Shown: in pieces, positions 53,401-62,524 of the stretch
Numbering within the stretch: the first letter of the stretch is position 1
How the letters are laid out: every line of letters begins with the position of its first letter
DNA from: Euborellia annulipes
Taxonomy: Eukaryota; Arthropoda; Insecta; Dermaptera; Anisolabididae
Direction: 5' to 3'
Assembly: GCA_023213315.1 (NCBI GenBank)
Contig: JAKCPI010001602.1
Span: 1-64,000, forward strand
Length of the DNA stretch: 64,000 nucleotides
Notes under the pieces: generated by a model
The model's database searches: none
Told to the model about the DNA's origin: nothing
The model's input: the letters and a program-made list of their open reading frames with translations, nothing else
Translations under genes and position numbers: made by a program

Positions 53401-56400
53401 TGATTGGGGAACTTTGAGACGACTTTGGCCAGCAATAGTCCGAATTAAACCAAGTGAAAAATTATCTATAATTCGTTTATTAGACACTATGATGGATTGT
53501 GTGCACAAGCAATTTCCTACTATTACAATCAACTTAACAGTGCATGATGGATGCATAACTGCTGCTCATCGCCTTATTGGTACAGAGCTTAATCAAGACA
53601 TCGAAAAAGCCTCAATAAAATCTCTCGAATTACGTTCGGAAAGAAATAGAGAAAATTATAATGCTCTGACATCAGAACTTTTAGACATTATTCTTAATGG
53701 ACATCTGTAAGTGGAGTTTTTTTTTTTTTAATCTAATTTAATAATAGAGAAATTATGATACTAAAACAGAACGAAATTCTTTTGATCTATAAATATGAGT
53801 CTAATTCAAATCAATAGGGGGCTTTTTTTAGCCAGAGCAAAAAAAAAACTTAAATTTTCGTTTTTTTAATTGGCCTTGGACTTGGGCTTTTTCGTATATC
53901 TCCCTGTCCACCTATTTCAAACATTTTGAAACTACTTTTGGACCATACATGAGTAAAATTCCTTTTCATTCTTATATTTTTGCCTATATCATAAACAAGG
54001 GCGGATCCAGAGGTGTTTCTCGGGGGGGGGGGGGGGGTAATCTGGTGTGTCTCGTCGCACAGCACATTATTTTTTTTTTAATTTCGGTAATTTAAAAGCG
54101 CATTCTGTACTTGTTTGCCAGAATATAAATACACATCAAATTTTTAAGTATTAATTTTAAAAATTTTACATTCAAAATAAATTTTTTTGCAAAAAAAGGT
54201 ATTTTTTCGAATCTCGGGGAGGGGGGGGGGTAATTACCCCCTTTACCCCCCCCCTGTATCCGCCCTTGATCATAAATAATTAAAAAACTTATCTTTATTT
54301 CTAGTCACTGGAGATTCCATGAGATGGCTCTCAGTTTTCTACATGATCTCGTCCATCCAGATGTTTTATATTCGCCACAAATTGCTCGATATTTTCTAAA
54401 CACACTTATACACGATTCTCTTAGTTTGCGCAAGGTAATTTAATTACCCTAATCTTCTTAAAATCTAATTTTATATTTTTAAATAAAAAAACAAATTAAT
54501 AAATTAAATTCATTTGATCTAAATCTAATAAAATGTCAACTTTGTTAACAGGGTTAGAAGTTAACATACTAGTTTAAATTTTTAATTTGTTTAATTTTAT
54601 TATTTATGATTGTCTTCATTCCTCCTAAATCCTTTTAGAGTGAGTCGTGATAAGATTATATAGTATAAATCTTTTTGAATTTTTAATATATACATTTTCT
54701 TTTTTTAATTTTTAGGTAGCAATGCGCAGTATTATTTTCGTTCTTAAACAACAAAAACGAAAACACAAAAAAATAGAAATTGATTTAGAAAAGGTGTCTG
54801 GAGTACCAAGATCAAACAAACTTTGTCCTGGACCAAGGCCAGATAATCGATGGTTGCAATATTCGTATGAGAAAAGACCTCTTACTGCCCAACAATGGGA
54901 AGAGTCGTGTTACGTCCATAAGCCTGCCATTGGCTATTATTCATGGCCTAAGTATGTTAATGATAATCATAGGCGCCGGAACTGGGGGGGGGGGGCAAGG
55001 GTACATTGCCCCCCCCCCTGGTATCCTACAGGGGGGGCAGATGGGGGCAAAATTTCTTCTTTTATTTCATTTATTTTTAAAAATGATATATTTTTACTTT
55101 TGAAAAATAAAATCTTCTAAATTAAAAAAAATTAAAAGAAAAAAATTTTTGATAAAATCACTAGCAAATTTTTTAAAATTTTAATTTTATTAAAATTGTG
55201 ATTTTATTTAAAATTTTTAAAGTTTTATAGTAGATTTCTTTTTGTTTTATACTATTTGAACATATTAAATTATTTTAATTTTCTAAAAAAAAATTTTTGC
55301 CCCCCCCCCCCCCTGATTCAAATTCGTTCCGGCGCCCCTGATGATAATATATGGAAATGATTTAATACTAGAGATATTATTAATGGGTTAAGGGAAAGAG
55401 GCTTCAGGAGGGCACATTGAATCTTTAGTCCGAAACTACTGAGACATTTAAAATTATTTTTGTATCCGGTTTTTTTAAAAATAATTTAAATTCGTGGGCA
55501 TTTTACATAATAGAATGCTTTTTTTAAATTAGGATTAATTAAAAAATATTTTTTTTATATTTATAGAAAATGCAAAAAAAACTATTATGAAAATTATATA
55601 TTTTTTTTTAAATCTAAAAATTAAAAAATCATTAATATTCAATCTATAATAATTAAATGAAATGGTGACAAAGTAAAAAATAAATTTCTTTTCTATTTAA
55701 AAATTAACGGCCAATTAGTTAAGCACTCTTGCAAAAGATGGTAGGCTTGTCTAACAGCCGGCATTATCAGATCACTTATAAGCCTATATATTTATGCTGT
55801 TATAAATGATATATAATATATAATATTTATAATTTATAAACTATTTATTATTAAGAGATGAACGAATATTAAACAAATACATGAGATTAAATATCTACCT
55901 TCCTGCCATCTGTTGGCAAATTTTCGTAATAGTTGGGCTTTTAAAGTTCCCTAACGCCATCTTATCGACAAAAACATGCGAACAGCTTTGCCTCCCAAAG
56001 CACTTTAATGATGGGAAGGGGAGAGGGGGGGGGTTAACAATATACCACAAGTATCACAAATAAAAAAAAATATTTTCACCAAAATCAATGTTCTCTAATT
56101 TTTTTTTTTTTTTTTATTTCAGAAATATTGAAGTATATGCCCCTTCAAGTGAACAACCGCCACATCGACGTATTCCCTCCGAATTAAATACTGTAGAATT
56201 GGAAATTCATCAATTCTTTTCAAATCAATCAAATGTTGATAAACTAATTTCATTTCTTTCTCTTGAAGAGAAAAAGGGAAAAGATAAATTTAATGGATAT
56301 CGTTTTTTAATGTTCAAGGTTTGTTAATTTTGACTTGATAATTATAGAGGAATATTTTAATTTAATTCATTAAACATGCTTGATATTTTTTTAAATCAAA

Positions 56401-59400
56401 ACGGATCACTAATATAATAGTCCATTCATTTATGCATTTAAAGAGAAAATTGTATAATTAAATGATAAAAGCTCTTTAATAATACAAATTATCTACAAAA
56501 ATTTCAACTTTTTACGCCACTATTTCTGCAGGCAATGTATTAACTTAAAACTTTATTTCTTTTATTTTTAAAAACTCTTGTAATTAAATTATTGATTCAT
56601 TCTTATTCTCATATCTTTATAAAAAATTGTTAAGTTATTTTAAATCTCTATACTACATAAAAATCATCTTTTTTTTCTAGAGTTTGTTTAGAAATCACGG
56701 AGATACCTTTTTGCAATATTTCGCTCCTCATCTTTCTCGACTTGTTTCTGATAGACAAGAAAGTAACCAAAGATGTGCTGCAGAAATTATTGCTGGTAAA
56801 AAAAAAAAAAAAATAGAATAATAATAAAAGAAGGAAATTTTTAAAATTTTTATTTGTCTTTCTCACCTATCCAGCTCTTATTCGTGGATCCAAACATTGG
56901 ACTTTTGAAATGGTTTCCGAACTTTGGGAAATTCTCACTCCTATAATTCGGACTGCTGAATCAAATATGACACCAGAAACTGTTGGCGATTGGGGAATTT
57001 GCTTTGCTACTGCTGCTGTAAGTATTTGGTTTTCAAATTTTATTAACAATTTGAATTCAGTTCCGAAAATATGGTATACATTTGAAGGAAAATCTCACCT
57101 TGACAGAGAAATTTGTGGCTTCGAATTTGGGTCCTTTTCTCCCTATTACTAAAATAGCAGTCTGAGGGAATTCAAATAACCGAATGCTGTGCTGTGGTCC
57201 AGTGGTAGGGCATACTGAGTACAAATCGGTAGGTGGTCCGTGGTTCGACTCCCGGCAGCTATTTGAATTAATAAATATTAAATTGTTAGATATAGTTATA
57301 TTGTCATAATAAAATTAATTTAATATTTTTTATATGTAGTTTTATTTGATTTTTTAGCATATGCATACTATATTTTCCGACAAGTAAAACATTAAAATGT
57401 ATACCATATTTTCGGACAGAGGGACTATAAATATTTAATTGTGATCTATTTATTTCAATATTAAAGGAACATCGAGATCCGAATCGACATCACTGGCTGT
57501 TAGAACTTTTAATGGAGGATCCGTTACGGGAAGAAACATCATTTATCGAATGCGGGTAATTCCTTCTTAATATTTTTTTATAAAACTTCTAGTAAACTGC
57601 TAGTTTATTTTACTGGAAGGGCTTTTGTTATTCTTTCAAATTATTTTGAAAACATCCACTTAATAATTATTAATTTGGATTTTGACATATATTTTTTAGA
57701 CGATTGTATATACTTCAAGGAGCCCTCAATCAAATGTCTTGGCGAGTTCCAGAATTATATCAAAGACTTCTAATATATTTAAAACCTTTTTTAATTCAAA
57801 ATTTTCAAAATCTACGCGAACGTTTAGGAAGGTATTTATTTATTTGATTTAATTGAATATTATAGTGTAATATTATCATAAATTGTCATTATTTTTTTTT
57901 TATATTTATAGTTTCCTTACTAATGTTTTTGAATCGGATTTTATTTTACCTGGGGGAAATCCGACTAACTCACCTCATGTAGATGAATTTATGGACGAAA
58001 TTATGCCACAGCTTGAAATACTTTATAAATATCAAAAATCTGTTAAACGTAATTATATTACTACTTTACTAAAGAAAAAATAAACTTTTGTTTTGCGAGA
58101 GATATAGGGCCTCTCTGGTAAGAGCAGCATGTCCCACATTAGTAGGTGCTACAGATTTAACAATTCGCTCTATGAGCTAAAGTGTGATACACTACATATT
58201 CCTATTATCCTATTACTATATATAATTTATATAAAGCGGCTAGCTCTTTATAGCCACTGACTTACTATCCCTGTGTGTATGTGCCCATTCTCTCGCTGAT
58301 TAGCCGGAGTTACAGGAAGTGGGGTTAGAGAGGAAATTTTTTTTTTTAACACTTCTCATTCACACTCACACACACATTCACACAGCCTTTTCGGCAACTT
58401 AGGCCATTTAAAACTATACGATAACCGTTATTATTTAGATAATATCTATTTGGGGTTCAGGCATTTTTATTTAAGCCATTTGGTATCCAAATGGCTTTAA
58501 TAAAATCATCCGACTGCCTGGGGTCCGAACCCGCGACGTTCGGTATCGAAGGTAGGCACGCTACCAACTACACCAAGCCCAAAATTTCCAAGCAGTGAGC
58601 AAGAATAAATTTGATGCATTTGCTCGCCGAAGGCAGGCTTTACCATTTGTTTATCTATAAATATTTATCTATATCTCCTAAATTTATTTATATGGCATTT
58701 TTTTTAAGTCATATCTGCTCCTTCGGCATTTCACTTTTACAAATACTTTATTATTTTATTTACAAATAGATACACAGTATATTTTTTTGTGTCGAGATAT
58801 ATTTAGCACCATAGCATCTCAGTCCAAACTTGACCACTTGCTTTTTCAATTGTATTTTAATTGTTGACTGCGAAATAAATTAGAGTTATTTTTCAAAATT
58901 TTAACCTTAAATTTGGATATTTTATACAAAATAAAGAATCCAAAATAGAAAATATCATAATAATTGAAAAAAATTTTTAAATGCTGACAGCATCGTCCGG
59001 TTGATTTATTAAGAATAATAAATTTTAAAACAAGTTTATTTTTTCTTTAATGAAATATTTTAATTCATTTTTCCTTAATATTAATTAATTTACTTTTTTT
59101 TGTTAATGAAATATAGGCTCAAAAAATGGTGTTCCTTCTTCCCCCATTGAAGATCATATTGAAACTCTTAGTTTAGATCAAAATGAAAAAGATAAAGCCA
59201 TCCGTTTATTAAAAACAGGTAAATTTATTTAATTATATTAAAAAATGAACTAATTTTAATAGAATATTTTTATCAGTCATTAGGTGGATTAATGGAGCAT
59301 CAGTTCGTTCTCCTTATGGCGCTACGAATTCTTATTATCGACTCCTTCCGCTGGTATGCCTATTAGAAAGTTATGAAGCCGAAGAAGAGCTTGGCAAACA

Positions 59401-62400
59401 ATGCTCTACTCTTCTTGCCACTCTTAGCTGTATACCAATTCTTGAAAAACATGTACCTGCTGCTTTCGAAGCAATTCAATTAGTGAGTAATCATAATTAA
59501 TAAAAGCTTCATTGAAAATTTGAAAATATAGATATAGCATATTATAAAATAAATTAGACTGGTGAACATTAATTTTTTAATAAAAAACGATGTTTCTTTT
59601 CTCTTTTCTCAGTCTGTTTGACTTGTTCTTAGGTCAAAAATAATAAATTTATTAAAAATTCATTTTGAGAGGTATTTATTTTGATTACATTTCTATGTTT
59701 AAGGTTCTGTTGATGGCCGAAACGTTTAATATGACCGTATTTAATACCTCTTAAAATGAATTTTTAATAAATTTATTATTTTTGACCTAAGAAAAACGAC
59801 TAAGAAAAGAAAATTATAAAATAAAATTTGATATCTGTGAACTAACTCAGTTTTGAAGAAATTAAATTACTTCTAAGGATATAGACTGCTTTAATCTAAT
59901 ATTCTTTTATTTATCAATTGATTAAATCGGAAAGAAGGAAAATTGCCAAACAAGAGATCCCTTAAAAAAAATTCATAACCGCCTCCAGCAGGCAAATCCT
60001 GTTCCCATCACTGTCATACAAAATTATCGAAATTTTTGATGAATAAATAAATATTTATACAATTTTGAATATTTTCTCTGCCAAAATGGTTTCTTTTATA
60101 AATCTGTTTTGATGTTTAAATGAAATGATAATGACTAGACAGCCAAGAATAAAATAAAATAGTCAACGTTTCGGTTCGTTCAACCCTTTCTTAATCAACC
60201 AGTATAAATATCTTGATGGAAGGGAGCAAAATGTCGACAAATCTTAAAAATACATATAGAAGGAAACGGCGAATAAAACGAGCATATAATGGACGCCTCT
60301 CACATCAATTTAATTTATAGATATTTCAAAACAAATTAAATTGATGTGAGGGGCATCTATTAGGCCCGGCGCACATTGAACGCAGCAGAGGCGCAGCCGA
60401 GGCAGAGCATAGGCAGAGGTCTTTTTGTAATACACGCGTTTCAATAGGGCAGCGCACATTGGACAGAGGGCAGGCGTAGCATAGGAATAACTCTGCAGAG
60501 CCTCTGTCTGGTTGTGGTAGCAACACAGTTTCCTACGTCCTCTGTCGCCTCTGCGAGCTTTTTTAACTTTAACTTTTATTTATTTTTATTTGATTTATTA
60601 GCTTTTTATAAGTTAATAGTATGGAACAACTAATCCAATTAGTCCAAGTAAAAAATCATCCCGTATTGTACGATACAATCCACCCGGATTACATGCGGAC
60701 AAAATTGAAGGATGATCTGATGATCTCAAGGTGGGATCCGATTGCTTCAGAGCTAAATTTTACGAATGGTGACAAAAACAAATAAAATAAAATTGAATCC
60801 TTCTGAATCTTCTCGATTGGCCTCCTCAACATGAAATATGCTAATAATATATGATAAATATATATAATGATTATGCTAATAATTTAAATTTAACACGAAA
60901 ATTAAATATTTTGTGATTGAATTTCATTTTAATATGTTTAATTCTCAAATGCAATGATTGAATTTCAATATATTAAAATGATTATTTTTTTCTTGAAATA
61001 AAATACAATTTTAAAACTAAATTCATAAATATTTAAGATTTTTTCCTCCATTTCAAATGACATGTTTGCAACAGAGGCAACGCAGTACTGCGTTCAATGT
61101 GCGCTGACCTGACAGAGGCCTATTCCTATTCTGCGCCTCCACTCTACCTCGGCTGCGCCTCGGCTGCGTTCAATGTGCGCCGGGCCTTATATGCTCGTTT
61201 TATTCGCCGTTTCCTTCTATATGTATATGATCCAGCGAAAAACTCTAGTCGTAATCTTAAAAATACTATTGTAATTAAATACTCATTTATTTTTACTTTC
61301 ATATAATATTGTATATATATAATAATATATTATTTGGCTCTATTGCAATACTTTCTTTTTTTTTTTAGGTTTGTAAAAGTCCTTCGTGGTCAGCAAGATC
61401 TTCCGCCCTTGAATTTCTTCAAGTTTTAGTCTTTCACAATATGGCATTAGTTTCAAGTAAAAAAGAATGGATCGATGAGGTAATGTGATTACAAATATTA
61501 TCTTTAAATTGATATTTCATACTATAGAGCAAAATATAAATTGATTTATCTTAACTGAAGAGATAATTATCTATAAAAAAGATTTAGAATTTGCAGCTAT
61601 AATAAATAAAACTTGAATTAAGTTCACAATTGATATGTGTCGCACAGATCTAGCACATGTATGTAGAGCGCAGAACTGTTCTGCTCTACTCTGGATCCAA
61701 TTTCGCGATTCTCCCTTTCAAAGAATGAGTCACAAAAACTATATTTCAATGTGCGCCAGGCAAGAAAGAGGTCAAATTCAGTCAGCTAAATTTACAAAGC
61801 CCCTGAAACATACGAAATATACCTATGTGCAAAGGTTTTCGGCTTTTAATTTAAAATGAAAATTATTTTTATGAAATTTTATATGAAAAGCTGGAAACAA
61901 GAATAATTGACACGCGATTCTCTTAAAAATCGCTTATAAAGTTTATCTCTTTAGTGCAGATTCAAATTTATTTTTCTATATTGCATAACTTCTATTCATA
62001 ATTTTTCCTCTTACTTTTCCAGAGCTTTCATTTAATAAATAAACTTGTATGATTATCATTTAATAATAAATGTAATGTTTTTTTTTTTTTTATTAGGTAA
62101 CTCTATTAGTTCTTACTCATCTTGAAGATGATTGGTTAGAGGTCCGAGAAAAAGCTGCACAAGTTCTTGGAGGCCTTTTACATTGCAACTTTATTCATAG
62201 TTCAGAAGAATTACTGGTAAATAATTAATTTTTTCTTGTGCCAAAACTATTAATATTATGATAATTTGTAATAGTAATATTCTGATTTGATTTTTTTTTT
62301 TTTAGGAAAAATTTAAATTGAAATCACGAACAAAATTACATAAAAGACATATAGGAGTAAAAAATGGAATGACGCCACATGTTTTGGAATCGCTTAAGCT

Positions 62401-62524
62401 CCGGCATTCAGGTGTCCTTGGTCTCTGTGCTTTTATCAATTCATCACCTTATCAAGTTCCCAATTATGTACCTGATGTTTTTGAAATTTTGGGTGGTCAC
62501 CTGAATGATCCTCAACCAATTCCG
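41660..62524 (+). CDS. PSME4: Proteasome activator complex subunit 4 (PA200/BLM10), 3' partial
   Basis: Thirty-two exons join without a phase break into 5337 nt (1779 codons); human PSME4 has about 1843 residues, so only roughly the last 45-60 residues are missing. The ATG at 41660 has a good context (A at -3, G at +4). PA200 is a HEAT-repeat dome that caps the 20S proteasome without ATP and favours acetylated histones and peptides. Recognised blocks include [101 protein letters not shown] and [20 protein letters not shown]. The extreme C-terminal exon, carrying the Tyr-Tyr-Ala gate-opening tail known for the family, was not found in 62525-64000 and should lie beyond the window. Introns range from about 60 nt to about 2.7 kb, the large ones holding transposon insertions. 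Confidence 0.96.
42559..42839. mobile_element. Miniature element rich in CGGTTTCGG motifs, copy 2 (PSME4 intron 2)
   Basis: The ends are TAGGAAGCGACCGAA and TTTCGGTGGGACCCTA, flanked by exact duplication ATTATTGG at 42551-42558 and 42840-42847. The internal TTTCGGCC repeats match the element at 285-634. The 8-bp duplication suggests a hAT-type origin. Confidence 0.75.
44303..44691. mobile_element. hAT-type miniature element, family A copy 3 (PSME4 intron 2)
   Basis: It has the same terminal repeats as the other family A copies. The exact duplication CACTCCAC is at 44295-44302 and 44692-44699. It lies about 110 bp upstream of PSME4 exon 3. Confidence 0.9.
45354..45382. repeat. C homopolymer run
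   Basis: A run of about 18 C occurs in PSME4 intron 3, preceded by ATCAATTTTCGC and followed by GGATACTGGGCCCGG. It is likely the G/C tract of another decayed miniature element. Confidence 0.7.
46555..46690 (-). repeat. Degenerate relative of the hammerhead-type repeat (PSME4 intron 5)
   Basis: On the - strand it reads GACC-loop-GGTC then GAAATACGAATTATGTG and continues with AATAAAACAAATAACC, parallel to the arm at 36640-36696. The CTGATGA core is lost. Confidence 0.6.
48029..50827 (+). CDS. PSME4: PSME4 exons 9-16 (BLM10 middle region)
   Basis: The exons are 48029-48314, 48419-48634, 48710-48808, 48880-49017, 49967-50182, 50248-50405, 50498-50587 and 50647-50827. Most are separated by short introns of 60-105 nt. 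The 949-nt intron 49018-49966 is the exception and carries a perfect palindrome. The region matches the proteasome-substrate-size-regulator middle domain, with [37 protein letters not shown] and [20 protein letters not shown]. Confidence 0.92.
49680..49764. repeat. Perfect 39-bp inverted repeat (PSME4 intron 12)
   Basis: The arms 49680-49718 and 49726-49764 are exact reverse complements around AATTGTG. Each arm itself contains the palindrome CGTCTTATGTACGTACATAAGACG in part, so the sequence can form a long hairpin or a four-armed fold. The ends are CCAGATAGCACAGTACG and CGTACTGTGCTATCTGG. The absence of any mismatch suggests a recent origin. Confidence 0.95.
49828..49893. repeat. Inverted repeat 60 bp downstream of the perfect palindrome
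   Basis: ATAACAGGAATGAAGAGGA and TCCTCTTCATCCTGTTAT are inverted copies with one indel, around TTGCACCTCGCTACAT. It could be a separate miniature element. Confidence 0.75.
51165..51765 (-). mobile_element. ~600-bp dispersed repeat, reverse copy (PSME4 intron 16)
   Basis: It shares GCTTCAGGAGG, GATAAGATGGC, TTGCAAAAGATGGCAGG (read reverse) and CCGAAACTACTGAGGCATTT with 55395-56012 in the opposite orientation. The copy at about 2695-2980 is partial. Confidence 0.7.
51825..56318 (+). CDS. PSME4: PSME4 exons 17-22
   Basis: The exons are 51825-52076, 53034-53162, 53348-53706, 54305-54434, 54716-54951 and 56123-56318. They encode [60 protein letters not shown] and [20 protein letters not shown]. 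Intron positions 52077-53033, 53707-54304 and 54952-56122 have each gained miniature elements; one begins 16 nt after the exon-21 donor. Confidence 0.92.
52690..52878. mobile_element. hAT-type miniature element, family B (PSME4 intron 17)
   Basis: The ends are CAGGGCCGGAAC and GATCCGGCCCTG, flanked by exact duplication ATTCAAAT at 52682-52689 and 52879-52886. The inside carries TTGCCGCCCCC and CTGCCGCCCGGGGCA tracts. A related element in the opposite orientation is at 29157-29348. Confidence 0.88.
53996..54268. mobile_element. hAT-type miniature element, family C copy 3 (PSME4 intron 19)
   Basis: The ends are CAAGGGCGGATCCAG and TGTATCCGCCCTTG, with exact duplication ATCATAAA at 53988-53995 and 54269-54276. 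It lies 36 bp upstream of PSME4 exon 20. Confidence 0.88.
54968..55340. mobile_element. hAT-type miniature element, family A copy 4 (PSME4 intron 21)
   Basis: The same terminal repeats are present, with exact duplication ATGATAAT at 54960-54967 and 55341-55348. It starts only 16 nt after the last base of PSME4 exon 21, leaving the donor GTATGTT intact. Confidence 0.9.
55395..56012 (+). mobile_element. ~600-bp dispersed repeat, forward copy (PSME4 intron 21)
   Basis: It contains GGCTTCAGGAGGGCA, CCGAAACTACTGAGACATTT, TTGCAAAAGATGGTAGGC, AACAGCCGGCATTATCAGAT and GCCATCTTATCGACAAAAAC, in the same order as the reverse copy at 51165-51765. Only AT-rich filler lies between the blocks. Confidence 0.7.
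56681..62524 (+). CDS. PSME4: PSME4 exons 23-32 (C-terminal HEAT/bromodomain-like region)
   Basis: The exons are 56681-56795, 56875-57017, 57467-57555, 57700-57831, 57912-58048, 59117-59218, 59277-59482, 61369-61479, 62097-62216 and 62306-62524. The donor of 57912-58048 (C/GTAATT) was chosen because it alone gives the phase needed by 59117-59218 ([20 protein letters not shown]); this junction is the least certain. Family knowledge places the acetyl-lysine-binding bromodomain-like fold of PA200 in this C-terminal part. The exons end in [20 protein letters not shown] and a phase-0 donor CCG/GTAAAT. Confidence 0.88.
57188..57265 (+). mobile_element. tRNA-like sequence, probably a SINE or pseudo-tRNA
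   Basis: It contains TGGTCCAGTGGTAGGGCA (A-box-like), an anticodon arm ACTGA-GTACAAA-TCGGT and GTGGTTCGACTCC (B-box-like). The acceptor and T stems pair poorly and the variable region is odd, so I do not call a working tRNA. Confidence 0.5.
58485..58585 (-). mobile_element. tRNA-derived SINE head, reverse strand (PSME4 intron 27)
   Basis: On the - strand GGGCTTGGTGTAGTTGGTAG and CGCGGGTTCGGACCCCAGG are A- and B-box segments, followed by CAGTCGGATGATTTTATT as in 22687-22820. It is embedded in a larger repeat (58225-58680). Confidence 0.7.
59625..59795. repeat. Inverted repeat with GGCCGAAACG core (PSME4 intron 29)
   Basis: CTTAGGTCAAAAATAATAAA and its inverted partner ending TTTTTGACCTAAG are arms of about 50 bp. 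Between them lies CTGTTGATGGCCGAAACG, again the layout of a hammerhead-like core (CTGNTGA ... GAAACG) inside an inverted pair. Confidence 0.6.
60249..61227. mobile_element. Large nested miniature inverted-repeat element (PSME4 intron 29)
   Basis: The outer arms are ATACATATAGAAGGAAACGG onward and its inverted partner ending CCTTCTATATGTAT. Inside them GGCCCGGCGCACATTGAACG and CGTTCAATGTGCGCCGGGCC form a second inverted pair, with repeated CAGAGG and GCGCAGC motifs. A further hairpin, ATCAATTTAATTT with AAATTAAATTGAT at about 60305-60343, sits between the pairs on the left. No transposase is seen. Confidence 0.7.

Noticed and set aside
54722..55120. PSME4 exon 21 continuing as a 132-codon frame past 54951
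   Set aside because: The frame enters the family A miniature element. The donor AA/GTATGTT at 54952 and phase match to exon 22 show that coding stops at 54951.
57188..57265. Candidate functional tRNA gene
   Set aside because: A and B boxes are present but acceptor and T-arm pairing is poor and the anticodon loop would read ACA, which is unusual. A SINE or pseudogene is more likely.
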